DNA from: Solibacillus sp. FSL H8-0523
GTDB lineage: Bacteria; Bacillota; Bacilli; Bacillales_A; Planococcaceae
Length of the DNA: 64,000 nucleotides
Direction of reading: 5' to 3'
Assembly (NCBI RefSeq): GCF_038051985.1
Contig: NZ_CP150291.1
Span: 3,720,001 to 3,784,000 of the forward strand
Shown here: positions 8,520 through 18,004 of the stretch, in pieces
How the letters are laid out: the number at the start of each line of letters is the position of its first letter
How positions within the stretch are numbered: position 1 is the first letter of the stretch
Translations under genes and position numbers: made by a program
The notes under the pieces: generated by a model
The model's database searches: none
Told to the model about the DNA's origin: nothing
What the model saw: the letters and a program-made list of their open reading frames with translations, nothing else

Positions 8520-9347
8520 CTATTTAGCACTTGCTGTTATTCGTTCCAATGTACGAATAATTTGCAGTGTTTCTACTTCTGTAATCGGACTTTTCTTTGT
8601 TATGAAAAATTGTTCGATTTCATCCACTAAGCGATCATAAAACTGAACATCACCTGCTGCTATTTCATGCCAATCGCTGTTCACCGCATCATGCACCGCA
8701 AATTGGAAGCTTTGACGCTTTTGTAAATAGCCGCGAATTGTTGAAATTGTTCCATCCTCAAAATGAAGCGTTATAAAATGTTGTTCAGCTTGGCATTGAA
8801 CTGTAAGTGATTGAATCGCTCCAGGTTTTAGCGTTCCAATTATTTCGAGCGCATGAATTCCGTAATAAAAGTAATCATATGGCTCTAGCATCAGAAGCGG
8901 TGCTACAACATCTACCGCTTCGATGCTTTTTCTTTTTGCCTGTTGGACACTATCCGCAAAACGTAACGCGGAACAGCTCATCAGTGGAATGCCCTGCCTC
9001 TTGGCTAGCTTAATGATTTTACTTGCTTGCTCACTAGTGTTTGCTAGTGGCTTATCAATAAACACCGGTTTCTTCGACAATACCAATTCCTCAAACTGTC
9101 TGCTATGTTGCGCTGCATCTACAGAAGTGATTAGAAAAGCATCACATTGTTTATGTAACTGTGCGAGCGTATCAACAAAAGTAACTCCCATTTCTTTTAA
9201 CTGCATCGTAATCGTTTCAATTCTTGATTGGCTCAGTGCTAAAGGTGAGCCACCCTTAAATGCGATAATGTTATGTCCCTTTTTCTGCAATCTTGTCACA
9301 AAGGCGATGGCATGCGAAGAATCTGTACCGATTACGCCGATTTTCAT
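8520..9347 (-). CDS. Short Gfo/Idh/MocA family oxidoreductase
   Basis: 275 aa, shorter than the usual 320-350. The N-terminus is IGVIGTDSSHAIAFV, and the family EKP motif is IDKP here (D98, K99, P100). The C-terminal substrate domain is reduced but keeps the EPYDYFYYGIHALEIIG segment. Last gene of the transporter transcription unit, following the MalG-type permease by 12 bp, so it probably acts on the imported substrate. Confidence 0.7.
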   Translation of the reverse strand: MKIGVIGTDSSHAIAFVTRLQKKGHNIIAFKGGSPLALSQSRIETITMQLKEMGVTFVDTLAQLHKQCDAFLITSVDAAQHSRQFEELVLSKKPVFIDKPLANTSEQASKIIKLAKRQGIPLMSCSALRFADSVQQAKRKSIEAVDVVAPLLMLEPYDYFYYGIHALEIIGTLKPGAIQSLTVQCQAEQHFITLHFEDGTISTIRGYLQKRQSFQFAVHDAVNSDWHEIAAGDVQFYDRLVDEIEQFFITKKSPITEVETLQIIRTLERITASAK

Positions 9348-9359
9348 AAGATCACTCCT

Positions 9360-10163
9360 TTACTTAATACCTGACATGGTAATCCCTTCCGTGAAATACC
9401 TTTGGAAGAAAATGAAGATTAAAAATGTCGGAATAAATGAAATCGTGGCCCCTGCCATTTCGACACCGAAGTTCCCCTCTTTACCTAGCATTGAGGCTAG
9501 ACCAACTGTTACTGGGAACATTTTTTCATTCGTTAAATAAATGAGTGGCTGGAATAAATCATTCCAGTTTGAAATGAAGGCAAATGTACCCACCGTCGCA
9601 ATAACTGGGAACGACAACGGTAAAATAATTTTGAAGAAAATTTGCCAGTCATTTGCACCATCAATATAAGCGGCTTCCTCCAAATCCTTTGGAATGCCCT
9701 GCAAAAATTGTCGTACTAAAAATACGCCCATGATTGCCCACAGCTCTGGTACGATTAATGCCCAGTAAGTATTAATCCAACCAAAATCAGCAAACATAAT
9801 ATACTTTGGAATAATAAATAGTTGCTGCGGAATCATAATGACCGCCATGAAAGTCCAGAAAATTGCCTCTTTGCCCCAAAACTGTTTCTTTGCAAAAATA
9901 TAACCTAGCAAAGCAGCAAATAACATTTGTGTAAATACCGGAATAATTGTAATTACAATCGAGTTCCAAATCCAGCGTAGGAAAATTCCATTTGAAAAAA
10001 TTGAAATATAGTTTTGAATGGATGGGTCCGTTGGTAACCAAAATAGTGGATCAATTTGTGCCTGCTTTACTTCTTTTAATGAACCAAACACCATGATGGC
10101 GAATGGCATTAAGAAGATAATCGCTAAAATTGCTAATGCTGTATACGAGATAAATTTTTTCAT
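9360..10163 (-). CDS. Carbohydrate ABC transporter permease (MalG type)
   Basis: 267 aa inner-membrane protein with about six hydrophobic segments. The EAA loop that docks the ATPase is EEAAYIDGANDWQIFFKIILP near residues 170-190. The C-terminus (RYFTEGITMSGIK) is typical of MalG/AraQ permeases of the CUT1 family. Co-transcribed with the MalF-type permease at 10188 and the binding protein at 11298. No ATPase gene is present nearby; Bacillales commonly serve such importers with a shared ATPase such as MsmX. Confidence 0.9.
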   Translation of the reverse strand: MKKFISYTALAILAIIFLMPFAIMVFGSLKEVKQAQIDPLFWLPTDPSIQNYISIFSNGIFLRWIWNSIVITIIPVFTQMLFAALLGYIFAKKQFWGKEAIFWTFMAVIMIPQQLFIIPKYIMFADFGWINTYWALIVPELWAIMGVFLVRQFLQGIPKDLEEAAYIDGANDWQIFFKIILPLSFPVIATVGTFAFISNWNDLFQPLIYLTNEKMFPVTVGLASMLGKEGNFGVEMAGATISFIPTFLIFIFFQRYFTEGITMSGIK

Positions 10164-10187
10164 TTTTCTGCTCCTCCCCGCACCAGC

Positions 10188-11126
10188 TTAATAATAGTTT
10201 GGATCTTTTCCGATATATTTTCGTTGGATTAATGAAATAATTAAAATGATGAAAAAAAGTACATACGATAGCACTGCAGCATAGCTTAAGTTTAAGCTTG
10301 TAAACCCTTGGTGATATAAGTAATACACAATCGTCGTTGTTGCATAATTCGGTCCACCATTTGTTAATAAAAAGGCAGAATCGAAAATTTGGAACGAGCC
10401 AATCGTCGTTGTTATCGCCACATAGAAGTGAATCGGCTTTAACATTGGGAAGGTTATTTTCCAAAACGTTTTCCAAGAATTTGCCCCGTCAATGCGTGCA
10501 GCCTCGTACAGCTGACGATCAATCGATTGTAAGCCCGCATAGTAATAAATCATCGTTGTTCCCGCTACTTTGAAAATACTTAATCCCGCTAATACAAGAA
10601 GCGCTTGTGATGAGCTCGACATAAATAGCTGCGGGTCAATCCCAACAAAGCCGATTAAATAGTTTACAAAGCCCTCCTCTGTACCGCGGAATAACCAGCC
10701 CCAAATACCTGCAATAATTACGAATGAAGTAACTACCGGTAAGAAGAACAGACCTTTAAAAAAGCCTGCAAACTTTACACCCGAATTAATGATTAGTGCA
10801 AGCACTAATCCTAATGCCATCGTCGGGATTATATAATAGATGGAAAATTTCACTGTATTCCATATTGCTTTCCACGCTATGTCATCATCTAATAATGTTT
10901 TCCAATGTTTTAGCCCTACAAATTCAGGGTCACCAATAATTTTCCAATCATGGAATGTTAAATAAAAACTCAAAGCAAACGGATATACTTGGAAGATAAT
11001 AAAATGAATAATTACAGGAAGAAGCACGACATAAACTAACAAATTTTTATTAAATTCTCGTTTAATTCTTGTGCCAAGCGACTGCTTATTGTGCTGTTTA
11101 GAAGTTGTAGAGGTCACGCGCCTCAC
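10188..11126 (-). CDS. Carbohydrate ABC transporter permease (MalF type)
   Basis: 312 aa with a basic N-terminal tail, then about six transmembrane segments. The EAA loop is YEAARIDGANSWKTFWKITFP near residues 205-225. The family role is formation of the heterodimeric membrane channel with the MalG-type partner encoded 24 bp downstream. Separated from the upstream binding-protein gene by 171 bp holding two stem-loops. Confidence 0.9.
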   Translation of the reverse strand: MRRVTSTTSKQHNKQSLGTRIKREFNKNLLVYVVLLPVIIHFIIFQVYPFALSFYLTFHDWKIIGDPEFVGLKHWKTLLDDDIAWKAIWNTVKFSIYYIIPTMALGLVLALIINSGVKFAGFFKGLFFLPVVTSFVIIAGIWGWLFRGTEEGFVNYLIGFVGIDPQLFMSSSSQALLVLAGLSIFKVAGTTMIYYYAGLQSIDRQLYEAARIDGANSWKTFWKITFPMLKPIHFYVAITTTIGSFQIFDSAFLLTNGGPNYATTTIVYYLYHQGFTSLNLSYAAVLSYVLFFIILIISLIQRKYIGKDPNYY

Positions 11127-11149
11127 CCTTTCTTTTCATGAAGTAGACA

Positions 11150-11185
11150 GGGTGTGCTAAAAGTTATCTCACTTTTAACACACCC
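11150..11185 (-). other. Stem-loop between binding-protein and permease genes
   Basis: Inverted repeat GGGTGTG-x-TAAAAGT / ACTTTTA-x-CACACCC, 15 positions with one mismatch and a 6-nt loop. There is no U-run on the minus strand. Such intra-operon hairpins commonly protect the upstream binding-protein mRNA from 3' decay and give it higher expression than the permeases. Confidence 0.55.
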
Positions 11186-11255
11186 TTACTTCCCTCATTT
11201 TTTGCTAAAAGTCTCGCTGTATGATTGTTTTAATAAAATTTATGCACTTTGTAAT

Positions 11256-11289
11256 AAGGGGCATTTCCGAAAGATTCAGAACGCCCCTT
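11256..11289 (-). other. Stem-loop immediately after the binding-protein gene
   Basis: Inverted repeat AAGGGGC / GCCCCTT with a 20-nt inner region that can pair further (TTC/GAA), directly 3' of the solute-binding-protein stop codon. Followed on the minus strand by TATTACAAAG rather than a U-run, so it is probably a stability hairpin or weak terminator. Confidence 0.45.
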
Positions 11290-11297
11290 GTCACTAA

Positions 11298-12620
11298 TTA
11301 TTTGTTGATTAAGCCATCAATTGCTGCAGCTGATTTGTCTGCAGCTTCTTGTGGTGTTTGTTTACCTTCTAGCATCGCTTGAATTTCAGCTTGGATTAAA
11401 GGCATAACATTACGCCCTTCTGGATGAATAATCCCTGGTTTTGCGAATTGTGTGTAACCCGCTAATTGCGCCATGTACTGCTGTGAATCGAAAATATCTT
11501 TCGCTTCATCGCGTGTTGGAATGTACTGTGTAATATTATTAAATGTACGTTGGTTTTCAGCGTTTGTAACATACTTCATGAATTCTGCCGCTGCTTCTGG
11601 ATTTTTTGAAATTGCAGAACCTACGAACATTCCAACTGTACCGTAAGTTAATTGCTCCGCATCTTTTAATGGAGGTGCAATCACAAAATCAAATGGTTTT
11701 TCAGCTAATAAACGGTTTACCGAAATCCCTGAACCGTTTACCGCTAATAACTTTCCACCGAAGTATAAAGAATCATGATCTAAAGCTGTGATTGAATCTT
11801 GTGGAATCCAACCTTTTTTGTACATTTCGTTTATTAATTCAAACGCTTTTACTGATTCGGGTGTATTAATTAAAATATTATTGTCGGCATCAATTACATT
11901 ACCGCCTGCTTGCCATAAGAATGGGTATAATGTGTTATTTAATGAACCACCACCTGCATAAGAGAATGCATAGTAGCCAGCTGCTTTTGCTTTTTCAGCT
12001 AACGCTTTAAACTCGTCCCAAGTTGTTGGTAAGCTGTTTTCATCCACGCCTAATTCTGTCAAAATGTTTTTGTTATAAACAAGTGATTCAGCCGTTTGTA
12101 AAATTGGCATACCATATTGTTTACCCTTCCAGCTTGTTGCTTCGATTGCTGTTGGTACAAAGCCACTTAATTCTTCTGATGATACATATGGTGAAATGTC
12201 TAAGATTAATTGTTGTTCTGCATATTGAGGCATTTGGTCAGGAATTACATAGAATACATCTGGACCTTGGCCTGCTGCTAACGCTGTTAAGATTTTTTGA
12301 TCACGGTTTGCCCAAGGAATTTGTTCGAAATTTACTTTTACGCCTGTTTCAGCTTCAAAGTTTGCCGTAAAGTCCTTCCACATGTCCCCTTCACCCGTTG
12401 ATCCATCTGTATATGGATGAGCCCAAACAGTAATTTCTCCTGATAACTTTGAAGAATCTTCAGTATTTGTGTCAGCGCTTCCATTATCAGTAGCAGTGTC
12501 AGAAGTATTGTTTGCATCTGATGATGTATCTTCTGTATCATCACCACAAGCTACCATTACAACAGAAAGAACTAATACGAATAAGAACAGCCCAAACTTT
12601 TTGAATATCGAATTGTTCAT
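11298..12620 (-). CDS. Sugar ABC transporter solute-binding lipoprotein
   Basis: 440 aa. Signal peptide with lipobox (SVVMVAC; lipidated Cys about residue 25), then a low-complexity D/T/S/N linker to about residue 58, then a MalE-type extracellular binding domain (GEITVWAHPYTDGSTGEG). Length fits the CUT1 binding-protein family. It captures the sugar outside the membrane and delivers it to the two permeases encoded downstream. First gene of its transcription unit. Ligand not determinable from sequence. Confidence 0.9.
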   Translation of the reverse strand: MNNSIFKKFGLFLFVLVLSVVMVACGDDTEDTSSDANNTSDTATDNGSADTNTEDSSKLSGEITVWAHPYTDGSTGEGDMWKDFTANFEAETGVKVNFEQIPWANRDQKILTALAAGQGPDVFYVIPDQMPQYAEQQLILDISPYVSSEELSGFVPTAIEATSWKGKQYGMPILQTAESLVYNKNILTELGVDENSLPTTWDEFKALAEKAKAAGYYAFSYAGGGSLNNTLYPFLWQAGGNVIDADNNILINTPESVKAFELINEMYKKGWIPQDSITALDHDSLYFGGKLLAVNGSGISVNRLLAEKPFDFVIAPPLKDAEQLTYGTVGMFVGSAISKNPEAAAEFMKYVTNAENQRTFNNITQYIPTRDEAKDIFDSQQYMAQLAGYTQFAKPGIIHPEGRNVMPLIQAEIQAMLEGKQTPQEAADKSAAAIDGLINK

Positions 12621-12654
12621 TGGTGAATCCCCCTTTTATAAAATATTAACCCCT

Positions 12655-12686
12655 TTGTTAAAATAACAATTTAGAATTTTAAATTG
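12655..12686. promoter_or_regulatory. Overlapping inverted repeats upstream of the sugar ABC operon
   Basis: TTGTTA-AAA-TAACAA and, overlapping it, CAATTTA-N6-TAAATTG lie 35-66 bp upstream of the binding-protein start. TTGTTA could also be the -35 element of the minus-strand promoter. The symmetry suggests a repressor or activator site. Confidence 0.35.
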
Positions 12687-12808
12687 CTATTTTTTCCAGA
12701 TTACAAAAAAACAATTACGAACACAAGTCCATTAAAAGTCCTTAATTTAATTTTTAGATTTTTTTGAATTTTTTATTTTATAATAGTACTAATAAGGGGG
12801 ATGAAAGC

Positions 12809-13429
12809 ATGACATTTTGGGAGGGTTTTCATAGTTTCAGTACGCGGCTTCTAAAAATTGTTTATTTAAATTTTCTGTGGTTGTTTTTTTCAATGCTAGG
12901 TTTTTTTATATTTGGTCTTTTCCCAGCGACGATTGCGTTGTTTACAGTGGTACGCCAACTGCTACTTGACGTGGAAAAACCAATTACGCAAACATTTTGG
13001 CAAACCTATAAAAAAGAATGGCTACGTGGAAATGGCTATGCCGTTTTAGCCTATGTCGTCTTGCTCATTTTAGCCGTCGATTTTTATATGATTTATTCGT
13101 TTGACTCATTATCAATTTTATTAATTCCAACCATCATTATTACATTTCTTATTTTTGGAACACTATTTTTCTTGTTTCCTGTTTATGTACATTTCGAATT
13201 GCCGTTTTTCGTACTCATTAAGCAAGCCTTTTTGTTTACATTAACTTCACCTTCAACTGTTTTCCTAAACGCATTGCTTGTTGTTGTCATGTATGGGCTA
13301 TTTAATATTATGCCTGGCGCAATTCCGCTATTTATCGGGAGTGTACTGAGTTACTTTGTCATGCTATTTTCTATTCGTGCGTTCAAAAAAGTTGAACAAA
13401 AAAAATTGCTTGAGGCGGTTTCCACATGA
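12809..13429 (+). CDS. YesL-like DUF624 membrane protein
   Basis: 206 aa from ATG 12809, preceded by AAGGGGG. About five hydrophobic segments; the N-terminal FWEGFHSFSTRLLKIVYLNFLW and the segment LFPATIALFTVVRQLL are typical of the YesL/DUF624 family. Genes of this family usually accompany CUT1 sugar importers, as here (divergent from the ABC operon). Molecular role unknown. Its stop overlaps the start of the next gene by 4 bp. Confidence 0.7.
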   Translation: MTFWEGFHSFSTRLLKIVYLNFLWLFFSMLGFFIFGLFPATIALFTVVRQLLLDVEKPITQTFWQTYKKEWLRGNGYAVLAYVVLLILAVDFYMIYSFDSLSILLIPTIIITFLIFGTLFFLFPVYVHFELPFFVLIKQAFLFTLTSPSTVFLNALLVVVMYGLFNIMPGAIPLFIGSVLSYFVMLFSIRAFKKVEQKKLLEAVST

Positions 13430-14331
13430 AGGGGCTACATCCACAATTAACGAGGATCTATGAACGAAATTTACAACAATCCAAAACGTTTGAACAATTA
13501 ATTGCGAATCGAACATTTACTCATTTTTCAAAACAGCCACTTGATAGGACGCATTGCATAATTGAAGAAATAATGATTGGGGATGTTCGTACCATTTGTT
13601 TAAAGTCAAAGCAGCCTTATGAAAAGGCTCCGTGCTTTATTTGGTTCCATGGTGGTGGGATGGTGTTTGGCAACCCTGATGATAGCATTACATATTTACT
13701 TGATTTTGTAGAACAATTTCAAGCGGTGGTACTTATTCCACAATACCGATTAGCACCTGAGCACCCATATCCCGCAGCAGTTGATGACGGCTATTCGATA
13801 CTGCTTTGGGCATATGAACAGGCTCAGGAATTAAACATTAATAGTAATCAAATTATCCTGAGCGGTGGCAGTGCTGGGGGGAATTTAGCATTAGCGGTTT
13901 CGCTAAAAGCACGAGACCTTGGAGGCCCAACGATTGCTGCCATTCTGCCACTCTATCCGATGCTTGATTGGCAAGTACGTCCTTTTCATGAGCGCTTTAC
14001 GTCACTAGCGATTTGGAATCATGAGAAAAATCAAAAAAGCTGGCTCGCTTATTTAAAACCTTGTGATACAGTTCCAGCTTATGCCTCACCGTTTTATGCA
14101 AAATTAAACAATTTACCGCCAATCTATACGTTTATTGGTACGCTTGATTTGTTTTACGAGGAAGTTTGTGAGTTTGTAGATAAGCTTAAGCAGGCACAAA
14201 ATACGGTATATTTTGATTGCTATGAGGGGTGCTTTCACGGATTTGATTTAGAAAATATTCCGATTGCACAGCAGGCAAAAAAACAGTTACTTACGATGAC
14301 TAGAAAAATCTTAAACGAGTCTATCAATTAA
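13426..14331 (+). CDS. Alpha/beta hydrolase (HSL-type esterase)
   Basis: 301 aa. Oxyanion-hole motif HGGG at residues 75-78, nucleophile elbow GGSAGG with Ser149, Asp241 in GTLDLFYEE and His271 in CFHGFDL complete the triad of the hormone-sensitive-lipase family. No signal peptide, so cytoplasmic; it probably hydrolyses short-chain acyl or acetyl esters. ATGA overlap with the upstream YesL-like gene implies coupled translation. Its stop codon lies in the loop of the terminator at 14313. Confidence 0.85.
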   Translation: MKGLHPQLTRIYERNLQQSKTFEQLIANRTFTHFSKQPLDRTHCIIEEIMIGDVRTICLKSKQPYEKAPCFIWFHGGGMVFGNPDDSITYLLDFVEQFQAVVLIPQYRLAPEHPYPAAVDDGYSILLWAYEQAQELNINSNQIILSGGSAGGNLALAVSLKARDLGGPTIAAILPLYPMLDWQVRPFHERFTSLAIWNHEKNQKSWLAYLKPCDTVPAYASPFYAKLNNLPPIYTFIGTLDLFYEEVCEFVDKLKQAQNTVYFDCYEGCFHGFDLENIPIAQQAKKQLLTMTRKILNESIN

Positions 14332-14350
14332 ATGATAGACTCGTTTTTTT
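14313..14350. terminator. Intrinsic terminator shared by convergent genes
   Basis: Perfect 14-bp stem AAACGAGTCTATCA / TGATAGACTCGTTT with a 6-nt loop and a T-run on the plus strand. The loop contains the stop codon of the esterase gene. The A-run on the other side gives a partial U-run for the convergent GNAT gene. Confidence 0.85.
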
Positions 14351-15221
14351 AAGCTAATGCGCTATATGGATATAACAACATCTCAGGATATTGAATCGTG
14401 CCTTGCTGTTTTACGAACATTGCTCCTTCATCATGGAAAATCCCCTTTTCAACCGGTACGCGTAAAGCATCTGGTGTAAAACATAATTGAATGTTGGATG
14501 CTTGAATTGGAAGCGCACTTATTAATGCAACTAGGTCAATGGGATGCTTTGAAATGACATCTACTAATTGAAAGCGGTCTTCCTGCTCAATTGCTATGAC
14601 AAAGGCTTGAAAATCAGCTACGTAGTAAATGGCATCCGTATATTGTGTTAGCGCATGAAACATCACGATATTTTCATTTTGTAGCATGCCCAACGTTGTG
14701 CTAATTGGCATACGGTGTACAGTCGTTTCATAAAACAGCTGGCGTGCTTTTTCATCATAAATATTTACTTTTTTGATGTCGGTTGGCGTTAGCTGGAGCT
14801 GTTTTGTTTTAATTGTAAAGGTGCCCTGTGTACGTCTTTCAAAACCAAATTTCGGATAAAAGTTTAATACACTTTTATTAGCAAATAAATAAATGATGTC
14901 ATCGTTTGCGACATCCGTTAAAACCTTTTCCATCAATTGACGTGACAAGCCCTTCCCTTGATAAGCAGGATCTGTCATAACCGTACCTACTTGGACGGAT
15001 TTATATGCCTGTCCATCAACAATCATCGTTGCAATTGAAATCGACACATTGGCAATAATTTTGTTATCTACCTCAAAGGCATAGGGACAATACGTTTCAT
15101 CCCAGTAGCCTAGCGCATCCCATTGTTCAAAATCGAGCTGAAATGTTGCTTTTGCTAAGCTAAAAAAGCTTTGTTTTAGCTCTGGATGCTTGCGGATTGC
15201 AGTTCCTTTTACAAAGTTCAT
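14349..15221 (-). CDS. GNAT family N-acetyltransferase (Eis-like layout)
   Basis: 290 aa. The acetyl-CoA motif A is VGTVMTDPAYQGKGLSRQLM near residues 76-95 (QGKGLS loop). A second, degenerate domain follows from about residue 150, as in long acetyltransferases of the Eis/YkkB type. RBS AAGGGGG precedes ATG 15221. Substrate unknown. It lies 16 bp downstream of nagA and may be co-transcribed with it. Confidence 0.75.
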   Translation of the reverse strand: MNFVKGTAIRKHPELKQSFFSLAKATFQLDFEQWDALGYWDETYCPYAFEVDNKIIANVSISIATMIVDGQAYKSVQVGTVMTDPAYQGKGLSRQLMEKVLTDVANDDIIYLFANKSVLNFYPKFGFERRTQGTFTIKTKQLQLTPTDIKKVNIYDEKARQLFYETTVHRMPISTTLGMLQNENIVMFHALTQYTDAIYYVADFQAFVIAIEQEDRFQLVDVISKHPIDLVALISALPIQASNIQLCFTPDALRVPVEKGIFHDEGAMFVKQQGTIQYPEMLLYPYSALA

Positions 15222-15237
15222 GGAATACCCCCTTTGA

Positions 15238-16404
15238 TTACTTATTTTGATAGATTATTATTCCTTCACTTACCGTTAGTAACACTTCATCCTTTTCATC
15301 TACAACAAAAAAGTCAGCATCTTTCCCTATTGCAACACTGCCCTTTCGTTTGTCTAACCCTAATCGTTTGGCACTATTGGTTGCTGTTAGTTTTGCTAAG
15401 GCTATGTCCGATAAATGAAGCCACTTTTTCATATTTTGACGCGCCCTATTTAAATTTAACGTGCTTCCTGCAAGATTCCCCTTACCGACAAGTGTACATA
15501 CCCCATTTTCAACACGCACTTGCTGGCCACCTAAATCATAAATACCATCTGCTAAATCTGCTGCACGCATACTATCTGAAATTAAAATCATACGATCCTC
15601 ACCCACCGCCTCCAATAAAAATTTAATCATAGCGGGGTGAACATGTAGTCCGTCTGCAATCATTTCGATTGTGCAATCACTTTGCAATAAAGCTACTTGC
15701 AGACCTGGCTCTCTATGATGAATTCCGCGCATGCCATTACTAAAGTGTGTGGCATTTTGAATATAATCTCTCGCTAATAACTGTTGGGTTTGCTCATAGG
15801 TAGCATCTGAATGCCCTAAAGAAGTCGCGATTTCCTTGGTTTTTAAGTAGCCACATAACGCATACTCATCATCCAGTTCAGCTGCTACCGTAATAAGCTT
15901 AATAAATCCAGGTGCCACTTGTTCAATTTTTTGAAATTGCTCGAGCGAAGGCTTTACAATAAATTCATCTGACTGTGCCCCTTTTTGAATCGGATTAATA
16001 AACGGTCCCTCTAAATGAATACCAACAATTTTTGCTCCATTTACATTGTCTTTTTGCTTATAAATTGTATGAACAACTTGCTGTAACACTTCAATGTCCG
16101 CGGTCATCGTCGTCGCTAAAAAGCTTGTTACCCCATGTTTTGCTAGTGTCTTACTGATTATTTCTAAGCTTTCTAATGTGCCATCCATCGCGTCTGCCCC
16201 TGCAATACCATGAATATGTTGGTCAATCATTCCTGGGAACAATGTAACATTTGAATTTGTCTCGAAAATTTCGCACTGTATTGGTAGCTCCTGTGCCTCA
16301 CAAATGTTAAAAATCTGTTTTCCTTCTATGACGACATAATGATTTTCCATGACTTGCTTTTCTAATACGACTTGCAACGGTCCTATTGCCCATACATTCT
16401 CCAT
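15238..16404 (-). CDS. nagA: N-acetylglucosamine-6-phosphate deacetylase
   Basis: 388 aa amidohydrolase converting GlcNAc-6-P to GlcN-6-P plus acetate in the cytoplasm. Metal and active-site residues are in place: HIH at 63-65, E132 (HLEGPF), H198 (GHSDATY), H220 (THFSNGM) and catalytic D277 (LISDSM). Length matches the family. The usual partner nagB and a nag regulator are not adjacent; the next genes are an acetyltransferase and gatB. Confidence 0.93.
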   Translation of the reverse strand: MENVWAIGPLQVVLEKQVMENHYVVIEGKQIFNICEAQELPIQCEIFETNSNVTLFPGMIDQHIHGIAGADAMDGTLESLEIISKTLAKHGVTSFLATTMTADIEVLQQVVHTIYKQKDNVNGAKIVGIHLEGPFINPIQKGAQSDEFIVKPSLEQFQKIEQVAPGFIKLITVAAELDDEYALCGYLKTKEIATSLGHSDATYEQTQQLLARDYIQNATHFSNGMRGIHHREPGLQVALLQSDCTIEMIADGLHVHPAMIKFLLEAVGEDRMILISDSMRAADLADGIYDLGGQQVRVENGVCTLVGKGNLAGSTLNLNRARQNMKKWLHLSDIALAKLTATNSAKRLGLDKRKGSVAIGKDADFFVVDEKDEVLLTVSEGIIIYQNK

Positions 16405-16507
16405 CCACCTCAGCCCCTTTGTTCAGCTCATTATGTACTTGTCCCCCATTATTATCCAAATCATGAACAGGTAGCAAGTATTTCTATGATAATTTTTATT
16501 TTTCCAC

Positions 16508-16541
16508 AAAAAAACGACAGCCCACGTTCAGGCTGTCGTTT
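16508..16541 (-). terminator. Intrinsic terminator of gatCAB
   Basis: ACGACAGCC / GGCTGTCGT stem with an 8-nt loop and a 7-nt U-run on the minus strand, 17 bp after the gatB stop. Confidence 0.9.
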
Positions 16542-16557
16542 CATATCATTCAAAAAA

Positions 16558-18003
16558 TTAACGTTTGCTTAATTCTTCTGTTAAGATTTGGTTTGTTAAT
16601 TGTGGGTTAGCTTGACCTTTAGAAGCCTTCATAATTTGGCCTAAAAGTGCTTTAATCGCACGTTCGTTACCGCCTAAGAAGTCTGCTACAGATTTTTCGT
16701 CTGCATCTAATACGCCGTTTACGAATCCACGAATTACTTCTGGATCAGAAATTTGTACTAATCCTTTTTCCTTCACGATTTTCGCAGCTTCACCGCCGTT
16801 AGTAACTAACTCAGTGAATACTTTTTTCGCGATTTTAGAAGAAATCGTACCATCAGAAATTAACTTGATCATGCCAGCTAAGTTTTCTGGTGTTAACGCT
16901 GTATCTTTTAATTCTTTTTGCTCTGCGTTTAAATAAGCTGAGATGTCACCCATTAACCAGTTTGCCGCTAATTTTGCATCAGCGCCAGCTGCTACTGTTG
17001 CATCGAAGAAATCAGAAATCTCTTTGTTGCTAATCAGTACGTTTGCATCGTAGTCTGTTAAATCTAACTCAGAAATGTAACGTGCTTTACGTGCATCTGG
17101 TAATTCAGGAATTGACTGACGTACGCGCTCTAACCACTCGTCAGAAATAGAAAGACGCACTAAGTCTGGCTCTGGGAAGTAACGGTAATCATCCGTACCT
17201 TCTTTTACACGCATAAGAATTGTTTTACCTGTTTTTTCGTCATAACGACGTGTTTCTTGCTCAATTTCGCCACCTGACATCAGCACTTGCGCTTGACGAA
17301 TTTCTTCGTGCTCAAGACCTTTACGTACAAAGTTGAATGAGTTTAAGTTTTTAAGCTCCGCTTTTGTACCGAATTCTTCTTGGCCATAAGGACGGATTGA
17401 AATGTTGGCATCACAACGTAGTGAACCTTCTTCCATACGTACGTCAGAAACGCCAGAGTATTGGATAATTGATTTTACTTTTTCAAGGTATGCATAGGCT
17501 TCGTCTGGTGTACGGATATCCGGCTCAGAAACGATTTCAACAAGTGGCGTACCTTGACGGTTTAAGTCTACTAAAGAGTAGCCATCTGCGTGCGTTAATT
17601 TACCAGCATCTTCTTCCATGTGAAGACGTGTAATACCGATTTTCTTTTTGTAGCCCGGTGTATCACCTTTAGCTGGGATTTCGATTTCAACCCAACCATT
17701 TTTACCGATTGGCTTGTCAAATTGAGAAATTTGGTAAGCTTTCGGATTATCTGGATAGAAGTAGTTTTTACGGTCGAACTTTGTTTCTTGTTCGATTTCC
17801 ATGTTTAACGCTAAAGAAGCGCGCATTGCGTAATCGACAACTTCTTTATTTAATACAGGTAACACACCTGGGTAACCAAGGTCGATTACTGTCGTGTTTG
17901 TGTTTGGTTCTGCACCAAAGTGGTTTGGTGAAGCAGAGAAAATTTTAGACTGAGTTTTTAACTCAACGTGAATTTCTAAGCCGATGACTGTTTCAAAGTT
18001 CAT
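16558..18003 (-). CDS. gatB: Asp-tRNA(Asn)/Glu-tRNA(Gln) amidotransferase subunit B
   Basis: 481 aa, usual length. Begins with [22 protein letters not shown], the GatB signature, and includes the VEIVSEPD segment. The subunit binds and phosphorylates mischarged Glu-tRNA(Gln)/Asp-tRNA(Asn); the C-terminal YqeY-like domain (about 400-481) contacts tRNA. Last gene of gatCAB, 1 bp after gatA. Confidence 0.97.
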   Translation of the reverse strand: MNFETVIGLEIHVELKTQSKIFSASPNHFGAEPNTNTTVIDLGYPGVLPVLNKEVVDYAMRASLALNMEIEQETKFDRKNYFYPDNPKAYQISQFDKPIGKNGWVEIEIPAKGDTPGYKKKIGITRLHMEEDAGKLTHADGYSLVDLNRQGTPLVEIVSEPDIRTPDEAYAYLEKVKSIIQYSGVSDVRMEEGSLRCDANISIRPYGQEEFGTKAELKNLNSFNFVRKGLEHEEIRQAQVLMSGGEIEQETRRYDEKTGKTILMRVKEGTDDYRYFPEPDLVRLSISDEWLERVRQSIPELPDARKARYISELDLTDYDANVLISNKEISDFFDATVAAGADAKLAANWLMGDISAYLNAEQKELKDTALTPENLAGMIKLISDGTISSKIAKKVFTELVTNGGEAAKIVKEKGLVQISDPEVIRGFVNGVLDADEKSVADFLGGNERAIKALLGQIMKASKGQANPQLTNQILTEELSKR

Positions 18004-18004
18004 A

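Noticed and set aside
8923-9540. 205-codon plus-strand frame opposite the Gfo/Idh and permease genes
   Set aside because: Spans two annotated minus-strand genes, has no RBS and no recognisable domain.
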